NCBI GenBank assembly: GCA_948467495.1
Contig: CAOKEO010000016.1
Location: forward strand, 1 to 37,169
Reading direction: 5' to 3'
Length of the DNA stretch: 37,169 nt
From: an uncultured Clostridium sp.
Lineage (GTDB): Bacteria; Bacillota; Clostridia; TANB77; CAG-508
Of this stretch, positions 1-8,269 are shown piece after piece. The notes beneath the pieces are model-generated. The model had not been told where the DNA came from, did not search any database, and saw only the letters and a list, made by a program, of their open reading frames with translations. Both the position numbers and the translations under genes were made by a program. Positions within the stretch are counted from its first letter, which is position 1; each line of letters opens with the position of its first letter.

Positions 1-205
1 TTAGTATTTTTGAGATTTCAATGTACTAATCTTTCATTTTAACTTAACAGATTCTCATATAACATTTTCTATCTATATTTTATAAGATAAAAGAGAATTA
101 GTCAATGCTTTCCTTGTAGTACAACATTTTCTAATTCTACATAAAAAGGAACCAATAATGAAAAAAATTAATATAATATACAAAAACAAAGGAGGTAATA
201 ATGGT

Positions 206-355
206 ATGATAAAATTATTTAGAAAAACACTAGCCATTTGTTTGATTGGTTTGGGATTAGGGATTTTATTAGTATTGTTACTTCCGATAACAGGTTGGCT
301 ATTTATCATTGGTGTTGTTGTAATTTGTGTTGGATTCATGTGGCTTGCTTGTTAG
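206..355 (+). CDS. Small hydrophobic membrane protein (49 aa), unknown function
   Basis: An ATG at 206 lies 10 bases after a GGAGG at 191-195. The upstream in-frame ATG at 158 has no Shine-Dalgarno site, and the ATG at 201 runs straight into a stop. The protein has a short basic start (MIKLFRK), then two hydrophobic stretches (about residues 8-27 and 30-47) separated by a turn around ITGW, and ends in Cys. It should sit in the membrane as a small hairpin. Its stop is 22 bases before the spoVM start, so the two are probably cotranscribed and it may be a sporulation protein; that is inference from position only. A sequence resembling a SigE-type promoter (TTCATTTT at 33-40, 15 bases, CATATAAC at 56-63) lies upstream but is weak evidence. 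I do not recognise the family. Confidence 0.65.
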   Translation: MIKLFRKTLAICLIGLGLGILLVLLLPITGWLFIIGVVVICVGFMWLAC

Positions 356-377
356 ATTATAAAGGAGGGAGATACAT

Positions 378-452
378 ATGACAGTTGTTGTGAAAAAAGT
401 TCCAAAATTTTTGAGGGGATTTGTTAAGTTTATATTTGGGATTAAAGAATAA
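378..452 (+). CDS. spoVM: Stage V sporulation protein SpoVM (24 aa)
   Basis: This gene is very short. A strong AAAGGAGGGAG at 361-371 precedes the ATG at 378. The product ends VPKFLRGFVKFIFGIKE and lines up without gaps with B. subtilis SpoVM (26 aa): K7, P9, K10, F11, L12, G14 and V16 match, with K for R at 17. Pro9 is the residue known to be important for SpoVM function. SpoVM is an amphipathic helix that lies on the convex forespore outer membrane and anchors SpoIVA, the base layer of the coat. The B. subtilis neighbourhood is also kept: spoVM next to convergent rpmB. It is probably expressed in the mother cell with the small membrane protein just upstream. Confidence 0.9.
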   Translation: MTVVVKKVPKFLRGFVKFIFGIKE

Positions 453-490
453 TAAAGTAAAAAACTTATATTGATACAGTTAATCAGATT

Positions 491-613
491 TTTTCTATAT
501 TAGACTTTCTGATATAGAAAACCAATTGTACACAATTTTCTGTACGTAAAATTGGCACACGAACAAATTCACGGAAAGCCAAAGAGCTAATAGGAAGGCT
601 TTCCGATTTGTTC
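491..613. other. Tandem hairpins between spoVM and rpmB
   Basis: Three inverted repeats follow spoVM. The first is 491-500 with 512-521 (TTTTCTATAT / ATATAGAAAA). The second is CCAATT at 522-527 with AATTGG near 551-556, enclosing two GTAC copies. The third is a strong stem, GAACAAAT-tca-CGGAAAGCC (561-580) with GGCTTTCCGATTTGTTC (597-613), 17 pairs with one 3-nt bulge. Part may end spoVM transcription, but no clean T-tract follows. It could equally be a structured RNA or a degraded repeat. Confidence 0.55.
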
Positions 614-622
614 TATACAACA

Positions 623-646
623 AAAAAAGAGCTTTAAGCTCTTTTT
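623..646. terminator. Bidirectional rho-independent terminator overlapping the rpmB stop
   Basis: A palindrome, AAAAAAGAGCTT / AAGCTCTTTTT, spans the rpmB stop codon (634-636). On the minus strand it is followed by a run of T, as expected for an intrinsic terminator ending rpmB. On the plus strand it can stop read-through from spoVM. Confidence 0.75.
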
Positions 647-831
647 ACTTTACCATCTTTCAAACATTTTGCACATACATAAATTCTTTTTGTTTGACCA
701 TTTATCTCAGCTTTTACTCTTCTTAAATTAGGTTTCCAAGTACGAGGAGACCTTTTACTGATATGAGAACGAGTAATACTAAGTTTATTTCCATGACTTG
801 CTGTCTTTTGACAAATTTCACATACTGCCAT
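634..831 (-). CDS. rpmB: 50S ribosomal protein bL28
   Basis: The 65-aa product begins MAVCEICQK and carries SHGNKLS, the KPNLRRV core and a VCAKCLK motif, as in bacterial L28. It keeps both CxxC pairs (VCEIC near the start and VCAKC near the end), so it is the zinc-binding form. The start at 831 is preceded by TTAGGAGGTG on the minus strand; an upstream in-frame GTG at 843 overlaps that Shine-Dalgarno site and is rejected. It is monocistronic and convergent with spoVM, an arrangement shared with B. subtilis, and its stop is buried in its own terminator. Confidence 0.95.
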   Translation of the reverse strand: MAVCEICQKTASHGNKLSITRSHISKRSPRTWKPNLRRVKAEINGQTKRIYVCAKCLKDGKVKRA

Positions 832-936
832 TCTTAATTGCACCTCCTAAATCTTCTTAAAATAAATTGACTAATAACAAGTCTAACACAAATTTTCAGA
901 AAAAACAAGTATTTTTTGAAAAATATCAAAAATTCC

Positions 937-964
937 TTGCAAAATAGGAAAAATGTGGTATAAT
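937..964 (+). promoter_or_regulatory. Probable SigA promoter of tig
   Basis: TTGCAA (937-942), a 16-bp spacer and TATAAT (959-964). The start would fall near 971, exactly where the outer arm of the structured leader begins. Confidence 0.7.
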
Positions 965-970
965 AAATAA

Positions 971-1130
971 GTTGTTATTGCTTAATATCAATGAAAAATT
1001 ATTGATAGATGTTGATATATTAATATTTATTGTTAAATCATAGCTGGGGCGTAACAATTTGGGTCTTAACTGCTAAATATTAATATATCAACATTTAAAA
1101 CAAACAATATTATATTAAGTAATAAGTAAC
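971..1130 (+). ncRNA. Structured 5' leader of tig (element E1)
   Basis: The whole untranslated leader folds on itself. Outer arms 971-988 and 1111-1130 pair imperfectly. An inner pair, 1009-1029 with 1074-1094, is a perfect 21-bp inverted repeat. They enclose a 44-nt core (1030-1073) with GTTAA at 1032-1036 able to pair with TTAAC at 1066-1070, and the strings GCGTAACAA and GGGTCTTAACTGC. The same 44-nt core occurs at 14275-14318 before pnp with a compensatory T-A to C-G change in that stem. It is probably a cis-acting RNA. I cannot assign it to a named riboswitch or leader class. Confidence 0.7.
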
Positions 1131-1154
1131 TAAGGAAAGAAAGGATTGAAAAGT

Positions 1155-2441
1155 ATGAATTGTAAAGTAGAAAAAACAAAAAACGCAAATGAAGTAAAAC
1201 TAGAAATAACAGTGGAAGCTGAAAAATTTGATGAAGCCATTAAAAAAGTATATTTTAAAAGTGCAAAATACTTCAATATACCAGGATTTAGAAAAGGAAA
1301 GGCACCAATGCAAATTGTAGAAAAATATTATGGAAAAGAAATCTTCTACGAAGATGCCTTTAATGAAGTAGCACAAGATGCTTTAGAAGAAGCAGTAGAA
1401 GAAAATAAATTAGAAATTGTTAGCAGACCTGATATAGAAGTAACACAAATTGAAAAAGGAAAAGATTTAATTTTTGAAGCAATCATGCAAACAAAACCAG
1501 AAGTTAAACTTGGAAAATATAAAGGTATAGAAATTAAAAAAGTTGAGTATAATGTAACGGATGAAGACATTGAACATGAATTAGGACATATGCAAGAACA
1601 CAATTCAAGACTTATCTCAATCGAAGATAGACCAGTAGAAAGTGGAGATATTGCAACCATCGATTTCGAAGGATTTGCAGATGGAAAAGCATTTGAAGGT
1701 GGAAAAGCAGAAGGTCATGAATTAGAAATTGGAAGCAATAGTTTCATTCCAGGATTTGAAGACCAAGTGATTGGAATGAAAATTGACGAAGAAAAAGACA
1801 TCCAAGTAAAATTTCCAGAGGAATATTTTTCAAAAGATTTAGCGGGAAAAGACGCAACCTTCAAAGTAAAGGTTCATGAAATCAAGAAAAAAGAATTACC
1901 AGAATTAGATGATGAATTTGCCAAAGATGTGAGTGAATTTGATACCTTAAAAGAATTAAAAGAAAGCATCAAAGAAAAGCAACAAAAACAAAATGATGAA
2001 AAAGCAAAATACGAAACACAAGAAGCAGTTATAAAAGCGGTTTGCGAAGACATCCAAGTAGAAATTCCATCTGGAATGGTAGAAACAGAAATCGATAATA
2101 TGTTAAAAGACATTGAACAAAGATTGTCTTATCAAGGTTTGAAGTTAGAACAATATTTTCAAATGATGGGTAAAACCGAAGAAGAGATGAAAAAAGAATA
2201 TGAACCTCAAGCAATAGATGCTATTAAATCAAGATTAGCTTTAGAGGCAGTAATCAAAGCAGAAAAAATAGAAGCAACAGACGAAGAAATAGATGAAAAA
2301 TTGAAAGAAATGGCTAAGAACTACGGAAAAGAAAATGATGAAGAATTCTTGAAAAATGAAAATGTAAGAAATTATTTGAAAAAAGGATTAGCATCAGAAA
2401 AAGCAATAGATTTCTTAGTGGAAAATGCAAAAATAAAATAA
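1155..2441 (+). CDS. tig: Trigger factor, ribosome-associated chaperone
   Basis: The 428-aa product has the three domains of trigger factor. The N-terminal ribosome-binding domain carries the signature GFRKGKAP at about residues 44-51, which docks on protein L23. A central FKBP-type prolyl isomerase domain spans about 150-240 (SGDIATIDFEGFADG...FEGG, FIPGFEDQVIGM). A long Glu/Lys-rich helical C-terminal chaperone domain follows. It folds nascent chains at the exit tunnel. The ATG at 1155, nine bases after AAAGGA, is preferred over an in-frame TTG at 1146. A long structured leader precedes it; downstream it is separated from clpP by a second structured element and a terminator, so tig is probably its own unit despite the classical tig-clpP-clpX order. 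Confidence 0.96.
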   Translation: MNCKVEKTKNANEVKLEITVEAEKFDEAIKKVYFKSAKYFNIPGFRKGKAPMQIVEKYYGKEIFYEDAFNEVAQDALEEAVEENKLEIVSRPDIEVTQIEKGKDLIFEAIMQTKPEVKLGKYKGIEIKKVEYNVTDEDIEHELGHMQEHNSRLISIEDRPVESGDIATIDFEGFADGKAFEGGKAEGHELEIGSNSFIPGFEDQVIGMKIDEEKDIQVKFPEEYFSKDLAGKDATFKVKVHEIKKKELPELDDEFAKDVSEFDTLKELKESIKEKQQKQNDEKAKYETQEAVIKAVCEDIQVEIPSGMVETEIDNMLKDIEQRLSYQGLKLEQYFQMMGKTEEEMKKEYEPQAIDAIKSRLALEAVIKAEKIEATDEEIDEKLKEMAKNYGKENDEEFLKNENVRNYLKKGLASEKAIDFLVENAKIK

Positions 2442-2459
2442 CCAATTAATAATTTTATA

Positions 2460-2593
2460 AAAGTTTATTATATTTTTATTTGTAACTCTTAGGCTGCATA
2501 ACAGACTGTAAACAAAATTTCTAAAAATTTTGTAACAGTCTATAATTTGTCGGTCCCCCCGAATTGTTACTACATAAAAATATAATAAACTTT
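2460..2593. repeat. Long-stemmed structured intergenic element E3 (tig-clpP)
   Basis: A perfect 20-bp inverted repeat, 2460-2479 with 2574-2593, closes the element. Inside are GTAACTC (from 2482), TGCATAACAGACTGTAA (to 2511), a hairpin made of AGACTGT / ACAGTCT with inner ACAAAATTT / AAATTTTGT, and a small TCGG-TCCCC-CCGA hairpin. The GTAACTC...CAGAyTGTAA block recurs at 28013-28040, also inside inverted arms, so this is one of at least two copies. Confidence 0.6.
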
Positions 2594-2620
2594 ACAAAAA
2601 ATATTACAAGTAATAAGATG

Positions 2621-2668
2621 AAAGGTTGGGGGATAAGTTAGGAAGTTAAATTTTAACCCCAGCTTTTT
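2621..2668 (+). terminator. Probable rho-independent terminator after tig
   Basis: AAAGGTTGGGG (2621-2631) pairs, with G-U wobbles, to CCCCAGCTTTT (2657-2667), and the T-run lies at the 3' side. It separates tig and E3 from clpP. Confidence 0.6.
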
Positions 2669-2736
2669 GGATTTTATGCTTTTTTATCATTAAAATGTAT
2701 CTTAATGGATTGATACAAAAAACAAGGAGGAAAATT

Positions 2737-3342
2737 ATGTTAGAAAAAAATAGTTTAGTACCTTATGTAATTGAGCAAACAAGTAAAGGAGAGAGGTCTT
2801 ATGATATTTTCTCAAGATTATTAAAAGACAGAATTATATTTTTAGGAGAAGATGTGAATCCAACCACATCTAGTTTAATCATTGCACAACTATTATTCTT
2901 GGAATCAGAAGACCCAGACAAAGACATTAATTTATATATTAATTCACCAGGAGGTTCTATTACAGATGGAATGGGAATTATAGACACCATGAATTATATC
3001 AAATGTCCAGTTTCTACGATATGTGTAGGAATGGCAGCCAGTATGGGAGCAGCACTTTTAGCAGCTGGAGAAAAAGGAAAAAGATTTGCGACACCAAACG
3101 CTGAAATCTTAATTCATCAACCATTAATCGGTGGTGGCGGAATTTCAGGGCAAACAACTGAAGTAAAAATTCATGCAGACCACTTAGTAAAAACCAGAGA
3201 TAAATTAAATAAATTCTTAAGTGATAGAACAGGTCAAAGTATAGAAACAATCCAAAAGGATACAGAAAGAGATAATTATATGACAGCAGAAGAAGCCTTA
3301 AAGTATGGCTTGATAGACGGAATTATGGATAAAAGAAAATAG
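2737..3342 (+). CDS. clpP: ATP-dependent Clp protease proteolytic subunit
   Basis: This 201-aa serine peptidase assembles as a tetradecamer with ClpX. The catalytic triad is visible as Ser102 (GMAASMGA), His127 (ILIHQP) and Asp179 (TERDNYM), with the oxyanion GGSI loop at about 72-75. The start at 2737 follows AAGGAGG at 2724-2730; an upstream in-frame ATG at 2695 would add 14 residues and has no ribosome site. Length and sequence are standard for the family. No CtsR-type heptamer operator is evident upstream. clpX follows after a structured element (3346-3471). Confidence 0.97.
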   Translation: MLEKNSLVPYVIEQTSKGERSYDIFSRLLKDRIIFLGEDVNPTTSSLIIAQLLFLESEDPDKDINLYINSPGGSITDGMGIIDTMNYIKCPVSTICVGMAASMGAALLAAGEKGKRFATPNAEILIHQPLIGGGGISGQTTEVKIHADHLVKTRDKLNKFLSDRTGQSIETIQKDTERDNYMTAEEALKYGLIDGIMDKRK

Positions 3343-3345
3343 CAG

Positions 3346-3471
3346 TTTGAAAGATAATTGTATTTTGCTAGAGTTGTTCGAGCGAAACGAGTAACAGATA
3401 TCGTATGCAGTTTGCAAAGCAAACTGTATTCATTAGACAAAGACCTAGCCAAATAGCAATTCTTTTTCAAA
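3346..3471 (+). repeat. Structured intergenic element E5 (clpP-clpX)
   Basis: Arms at 3346-3371 and 3445-3471 pair as TTTGAAA / TTTCAAA, AATTG / CAATT, TATTT / AAATA and GCTAG / CTAGC, with small bulges. Two hairpins lie inside: GTTCGAGC-GAAAC-GAGTAAC near 3374-3395, and a perfect ATGCAGTTTGC / GCAAACTGTAT stem with a 3-nt loop (about 3405-3429). The 3' arm, CTAGCCAAATAGCAATTC then TTTTTCAAA, closely resembles that of the element before rpsO (13785-13809), and its end recurs near 8402. This looks like an RNA structure conserved as a family. Confidence 0.65.
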
Positions 3472-3502
3472 CAGAAGAAGATGTTAAAAAGGGAGATTAA
3501 AA

Positions 3503-4828
3503 ATGGCGAAAAATGATACACCAAAAAGTGTAAGATGTTCTTTTTGTGGGAAGGCACAGGAAAGTGTTAGAAAAATAGTGGCTGGACCAGGGGTCTATAT
3601 TTGTGATGAATGTGTGGAGCTTTGTACCAGTATTATAGAATCAGAGTTATATGATGACGAAAAGGCAGGATATACATTAAATGAGTTACATGATATTCCA
3701 AGTCCAAAAGAGATTAAACAAGTATTAGATGATTATGTAATAGGGCAAGAAGAGGCGAAAAAGACATTATCAGTAGCAGTGTATAATCATTATAAAAGAG
3801 TTGCTCATGAGGAAAATGCTGCTAAAGATGATGTGGAAATTCAAAAAAGTAATATTTTGCTTTTGGGACCAACTGGTTGTGGAAAGACTTTATTGGCAAG
3901 AACTTTGGCTAAAATTTTAAATGTACCATTTGCCATAGCAGATGCTACTACCCTAACAGAAGCAGGATATGTGGGAGAAGATGTGGAAAACATCTTATTA
4001 AAGTTAATTCAAGCAGCAGATGGTGATATTGAAAAGGCAGAAAAAGGAATTATTTATATTGATGAAATTGACAAAATAACCAGAAAATCTGAAAATCCAT
4101 CAATTACTAGGGATGTCAGCGGAGAAGGTGTGCAGCAAGCACTATTAAAAATTATTGAAGGAACCGTTGCTTCTGTTCCACCACAAGGAGGAAGAAAACA
4201 TCCGAATCAAGAATTGCTTCAAATTAATACAGAAAATATATTAATTATTTGTGGAGGAGCTTTTGAAGGATTAGAAGATATCATTAAAGATAGAACAGGA
4301 GAAAAAGCGATTGGATTTGGAAGTCAAATTAAGAGTAAAAAAGAAATGAAACAATATGAGATTTTCCAAGAATTATTACCACAAGATTTATTGAAATTTG
4401 GTTTGATACCAGAGTTTATAGGAAGATTACCCATTATTGCAACATTAAAAGAATTGGATAAAGAGGCTTTAGTTAAAATATTAGTAGAGCCTAAAAATGC
4501 ATTGGTAAAACAATATCAAAAATTATTCCAAATTGATGATGTGGAATTAAGTTTTGAGCAAAAAGCCATAGAGGCGATTGTGGAAAAGGCAATTGAAAGA
4601 AAGACAGGAGCAAGAGGGCTTCGTTCCATTATAGAGGAAATTATGAGGGATATTATGTATGAAATACCTTCTAATCCAAATATTGAAAAATGTACCATAA
4701 CAAAGGATACAGTTTTAAATGGAAAAGGACCAGAAACAGTTATTAATAAAGAGAAAACGGTTCGTAAGCCAATGGTGAAAAAGAAAAGACAAATGCCTGA
4801 TAAACAGGATGAAAAAGAAACAGCGTAG
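3503..4828 (+). CDS. clpX: ATP-dependent unfoldase ClpX
   Basis: The 441-aa AAA+ unfoldase recognises tagged substrates and feeds them to ClpP. In order it has an N-terminal zinc-binding domain with Cys12, Cys15, Cys34 and Cys37, Walker A GPTGCGKT (122-129), Walker [11 protein letters not shown], the IGF loop that docks on ClpP (in KAIGFGSQ), the sensor region and a C-terminal small domain ([10 protein letters not shown]). A basic tail rich in Lys/Arg closes the protein. The ATG at 3503 follows GGGAG. It sits downstream of clpP beyond element E5. A terminator hairpin overlaps its stop. Confidence 0.97.
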   Translation: MAKNDTPKSVRCSFCGKAQESVRKIVAGPGVYICDECVELCTSIIESELYDDEKAGYTLNELHDIPSPKEIKQVLDDYVIGQEEAKKTLSVAVYNHYKRVAHEENAAKDDVEIQKSNILLLGPTGCGKTLLARTLAKILNVPFAIADATTLTEAGYVGEDVENILLKLIQAADGDIEKAEKGIIYIDEIDKITRKSENPSITRDVSGEGVQQALLKIIEGTVASVPPQGGRKHPNQELLQINTENILIICGGAFEGLEDIIKDRTGEKAIGFGSQIKSKKEMKQYEIFQELLPQDLLKFGLIPEFIGRLPIIATLKELDKEALVKILVEPKNALVKQYQKLFQIDDVELSFEQKAIEAIVEKAIERKTGARGLRSIIEEIMRDIMYEIPSNPNIEKCTITKDTVLNGKGPETVINKEKTVRKPMVKKKRQMPDKQDEKETA

Positions 4829-4842
4829 AGCTGTTCTTTTTT
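4819..4842 (+). terminator. Rho-independent terminator overlapping the clpX stop
   Basis: AACAGC (4819-4824), loop GTAGA containing the stop TAG, GCTGTT (4830-4835), then CTTTTTT. Confidence 0.75.
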
Positions 4843-4881
4843 GATATCAAGACAATATATTGAACTAAGGAGGAATTCACC

Positions 4882-5376
4882 ATGAAATATATTCCATACA
4901 ACAGACCAGCAGTTGTAAACTATGCACAAAAATGGGCTTTTTTACGAAATCCCAAATACTATAATTATGACAGTGTAGGAGGAGACTGCACCAGTTTTGC
5001 TTCCCAATGCATCTATGCGGGAAGTCAAAAAATGAATTACACAAAAGATCTCGGTTGGTATTACATCAATGGCAATAACAAATCGCCATCATGGAGTGGA
5101 GTGGAATACTTACATCAATTTTTAACAAATAATAAAGGGATTGGACCGCAAGCAATGGAAACGACTCAAACTAAAATAGAAATAGGAGACATTGCCCAAC
5201 TATCATTTGAGGGAGAACAATTTGGTCATACTTTAGTAATTGTGGGAATTGACAATAAGTTTACGTTACGAGGAATCAAAATTGCTTCTCATACATTAGA
5301 TAGTTTTGATAAACCAATAGCAGAGTATAATTTCCAAAAAATTAGATGGCTTCATATTGAAAAAATAGGTGTTTAA
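4882..5376 (+). CDS. Putative amidase-domain protein (Amidase_6-like), likely cell-wall related
   Basis: The 164-aa product starts YIPYNRPAVVNYAQKWAFLRNPKYYNY, then GGDCTSFASQC and a later GHTLVIVG, the layout of the 'putative amidase domain' family of Cys/His papain-fold proteins found in Firmicutes. The likely catalytic residues are the Cys of GGDCTSF and the His of FGHT. No signal peptide or membrane segment is seen, so it may be cytosolic or act in the mother cell of sporulating cells; in this family the domain is often fused to secreted proteins. AAGGAGG precedes the ATG. It is flanked by terminators on both sides and so is probably monocistronic. Confidence 0.8.
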   Translation: MKYIPYNRPAVVNYAQKWAFLRNPKYYNYDSVGGDCTSFASQCIYAGSQKMNYTKDLGWYYINGNNKSPSWSGVEYLHQFLTNNKGIGPQAMETTQTKIEIGDIAQLSFEGEQFGHTLVIVGIDNKFTLRGIKIASHTLDSFDKPIAEYNFQKIRWLHIEKIGV

Positions 5377-5406
5377 GAGAAAATTAATATTTTCTCTATT
5401 TTTTAT
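5376..5406 (+). terminator. Rho-independent terminator
   Basis: AGAGAAAAT (5376-5384), TAAT loop, ATTTTCTCT (5389-5397), then ATTTTTTATT. Confidence 0.75.
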
Positions 5407-5418
5407 TCATAAAGTTTA

Positions 5419-5427
5419 TGATATACT
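5419..5427 (+). promoter_or_regulatory. Extended -10 promoter of the two-component operon
   Basis: TGATATACT, that is TG-n-TATACT. The same TGATATACT string precedes thyA at 10112-10120. No good -35 is seen, as is common for extended -10 promoters. The leader would be only about 18 nt. Confidence 0.5.
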
Positions 5428-5451
5428 TAGAATGAAGAGGGGAAATGAAAA

Positions 5452-6150
5452 ATGTATAATGTATTAGTTGTAGATGATGATAAAGAAATTGTAGGAGCTA
5501 TTGAAATTTACTTAAAAAAAGAAGGATATAACATATTAAAAGCATACAATGGCAAGCAGGCACTAAAAGTTATACAAGAAAATGAAATTCATCTTGTTAT
5601 ATTAGATATCATGATGCCAGAAAAAGATGGAATCGAGACATTAGAAGAAATCAGAAAAGATAAAAGCATACCAGTCATTTTGCTATCTGCTAAATCAGAG
5701 GATTATGACAAAATAGGAGGATTGAATTCAGGAGCAGATGATTATATTACGAAACCATTTAATCCACTAGAATTAATTGCCAGAGTCAATTCTCATTTAA
5801 GGAGATATGTCAGTTTGGGGTCGTTAGAAAATAAAGATACTAGCAAAATTTATCAAACTGGTGAATTAATTATCAATGATGAAACCAAAATGGTAACAGT
5901 AGATGGAAAAGAAGTTAAATTGACAGCAACCGAATTTAATATTTTAAAATTTTTATTAGAAAACAAAGGCAAAGTATATTCGATACCAGAAATTTATGAA
6001 AATGTGTGGAAAGAAGAAGGGTTCGGAGCAGAAAATATTATTGCTGTTCATATTAGACATATTCGAGAAAAGATAGAGATTAATCCCAAAGACCCGAAAT
6101 ATTTGAAGGTGATATGGGGTGTTGGCTATAAAATAGAAAATATAAATTAA
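5452..6150 (+). CDS. OmpR/PhoB-family response regulator
   Basis: The 232-aa product has an N-terminal receiver domain with the acidic pocket DDD at 8-10, phospho-acceptor Asp52 (VILDIMMP), conserved Ser/Thr (LLSAKS) and Lys (TKPFNP). A C-terminal winged-helix DNA-binding domain follows (LTATEFNILKFLLENKGKVYS... VHIRHIREKIE ... VWGVGYKI-like end). It resembles VanR-like regulators. The histidine kinase gene starts 37 bases downstream in the same operon. Target genes cannot be named from sequence. Confidence 0.93.
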   Translation: MYNVLVVDDDKEIVGAIEIYLKKEGYNILKAYNGKQALKVIQENEIHLVILDIMMPEKDGIETLEEIRKDKSIPVILLSAKSEDYDKIGGLNSGADDYITKPFNPLELIARVNSHLRRYVSLGSLENKDTSKIYQTGELIINDETKMVTVDGKEVKLTATEFNILKFLLENKGKVYSIPEIYENVWKEEGFGAENIIAVHIRHIREKIEINPKDPKYLKVIWGVGYKIENIN

Positions 6151-6186
6151 TAATTTCCTATTCCAGAAATTATGAAGGAGGTAGTA

Positions 6187-8232
6187 ATGGAAAGAGCAAG
6201 AGAATCCAGTTTATTAAAGATTTTGTGTTATATTCTTATCCCAATACTAGTAGCGATATTAGGGCTTAGTATATTGCATATGGCATTTTTAAATGAATTT
6301 GAAATTACAGAAGGACAAACACAGTATTCAGAGACAGAAAATTTTGCTAATAATTATTTGTATTTTTTTATCAATAAAATACAACAGTGTCAAAATGTGG
6401 AACAATTAGATGATGATGAGGTAGAACAATATAGTAATTTTTTGAAATTAGAAGACTCACAAGGCAATACCTTTTATTTTTCAAATAATCAAAAAAATTA
6501 TAACTATTATAATGGAATAGGTGCTTATATCAATTATATAATGATTGATAGAGAGACAGGGAAGATGTTTACCAACATAAAGAGTAATGATTATCAAGAA
6601 GTAAAAGACAACATGAAACATCAAGAGATATATTGGAATTGTGTCAATCATAAAATAGAAACCAATTTAACTTATATCAATGAAGATAACATCAAATATA
6701 ATTATCATTATCGCAATTCTAGTTATGGTAGTAATGATTCACAAAAAAACAAAGAATTCGGTGATTATGATATTTATAGTTCTTATCAAGAAGATAAAAC
6801 ACTACAAGCAACTAATTTTTTATTCAATAAAAATATGTATGATTTTATGCTACAGCATAATCAATTACCAATTTTTAGTTGCTTGATAAGTGTTATGGGA
6901 TTGATTGTTATAGCGATTTATCTTTTTTGGGCAATTGGGTATCAAAAAGGAGAAAAGGGAATTAGTTTAAATTCTATTGACAAAATACCTTATGAAATAA
7001 TTTGTATCATCAGTTTTAATGTTTTAGCAGTCGCAATTACCATTCTTGTAAATGTTTTTGATATATATACTTATTACATAGTAGCAATCTTTTATATGAT
7101 AGCTTATTTAATTGGATATCTAGCATGTGCTATATGGGGAATTACCACCATAAAAAGAGTAAAAGCTAAAATATTTTGGAAAAGTTTTCTAAGTTATAAG
7201 GTGGTAAAGTGGTCTTATCATAAGATTAAAAAATTCATCAGTGAAGTAGAGCAAAAAACATCTTCTAGTAAAAAGGTTTTCTGGTATTATTGGGGATTTG
7301 TTGTTATTAGTGTTGTTTTAGCTACTATGATAGGAACTGGTATTAGTCTGATTTTATTAGGAGCATTTTGGCTTTGGGTATTTTATCGACTAAGAAGATA
7401 TAACAGACAGCAATGGGAGATAAAAGAAGCTTTACAAAAGATTTATGAGGGAAAAACCGATATTTATTTAGATAAGGAAGAAATGGAAGGCATTTTAAAA
7501 GAAATGACAGTCTATATCAATGATATAGCAGGTGGTTTCTCAAATGCGATTGAAGAAAGCTTGCAATCAGAAAGATTAAAAACCGAATTGATTACTAATG
7601 TATCACATGATATCAAAACACCATTAACGTCTATTATTAACTATGTGGATTTATTGAAAAAGGAAAATATACAAGATAAAAAAGTAAAAGAGTATATTGA
7701 AATCTTGGATAAAAAGTCACAAAGATTAAAAAAACTAACTGAAGATTTAGTAGAAGCTTCCAAGGTATCTTCTGGTAATGTGAAATTAAATATCGAGGAA
7801 ATTAATTTGAAAGAACTAATTCATCAAAGTATTGGGGAGTTCAAAGACCGATTAGAAAAAAAAGGTTTGCAAGTAGAAGTCAGTATGCCACAGGAAGAAG
7901 TCAAAATAAAAGCAGATAATCGTTATATGTATCGAGTGATTGAAAATTTATTTAGTAATATTACAAAATATGCATTAGATAATTCAAGAGTGTATATTGA
8001 TATTAGAAAAGAAAAAGGTAGAATAGAAGCTAGTATGAAAAATATTTCAAAAGATAAGTTAAATATTAGTAGTGATGAGTTAATGCAAAGATTTGTACGA
8101 GGTGATAAGTCAAGATATACAGAAGGTAGTGGATTGGGATTATCCATTGCTAAGAGTCTGATAGAGTTGCAAGGTGGAGAGTTTACCATTCATATTGATG
8201 GAGATTTGTTTAAGGTGGTTATGAAATGGTGA
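6187..8232 (+). CDS. Membrane sensor histidine kinase
   Basis: The 681-aa kinase has an N-terminal membrane segment (about 10-30), a Tyr/Asn-rich extracytoplasmic sensor region of roughly 200 residues, and then five or so membrane spans (about 230-410). The cytoplasmic part has the H-box NVSHDIKTPLTSI, the N-box NRYMYRVIENLFSNI, and an ATP-lid region ending SGLGLSIAKSLIELQGG. The usual DxGxG G1 box is missing; MKNISKDKLNISSDELMQRF stands there, a variant I associate with VanS-like clostridial kinases. The start at 6187 is chosen because the ATG at 6172 overlaps the AAGGAGG. It partners the preceding regulator. Confidence 0.92.
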   Translation: MERARESSLLKILCYILIPILVAILGLSILHMAFLNEFEITEGQTQYSETENFANNYLYFFINKIQQCQNVEQLDDDEVEQYSNFLKLEDSQGNTFYFSNNQKNYNYYNGIGAYINYIMIDRETGKMFTNIKSNDYQEVKDNMKHQEIYWNCVNHKIETNLTYINEDNIKYNYHYRNSSYGSNDSQKNKEFGDYDIYSSYQEDKTLQATNFLFNKNMYDFMLQHNQLPIFSCLISVMGLIVIAIYLFWAIGYQKGEKGISLNSIDKIPYEIICIISFNVLAVAITILVNVFDIYTYYIVAIFYMIAYLIGYLACAIWGITTIKRVKAKIFWKSFLSYKVVKWSYHKIKKFISEVEQKTSSSKKVFWYYWGFVVISVVLATMIGTGISLILLGAFWLWVFYRLRRYNRQQWEIKEALQKIYEGKTDIYLDKEEMEGILKEMTVYINDIAGGFSNAIEESLQSERLKTELITNVSHDIKTPLTSIINYVDLLKKENIQDKKVKEYIEILDKKSQRLKKLTEDLVEASKVSSGNVKLNIEEINLKELIHQSIGEFKDRLEKKGLQVEVSMPQEEVKIKADNRYMYRVIENLFSNITKYALDNSRVYIDIRKEKGRIEASMKNISKDKLNISSDELMQRFVRGDKSRYTEGSGLGLSIAKSLIELQGGEFTIHIDGDLFKVVMKW

Positions 8233-8269
8233 TAATAGGTATTCCATTTAGTTAAGTAAAAAGAGACAT

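Noticed and set aside
158..205. N-terminal extension of the small membrane protein from the ATG at 158
   Set aside because: No ribosome site precedes 158, and the extension would cover the GGAGG at 191-195 used by the ATG at 206.
6172..6186. Histidine kinase start at 6172
   Set aside because: That ATG overlaps the AAGGAGG that serves the ATG at 6187.
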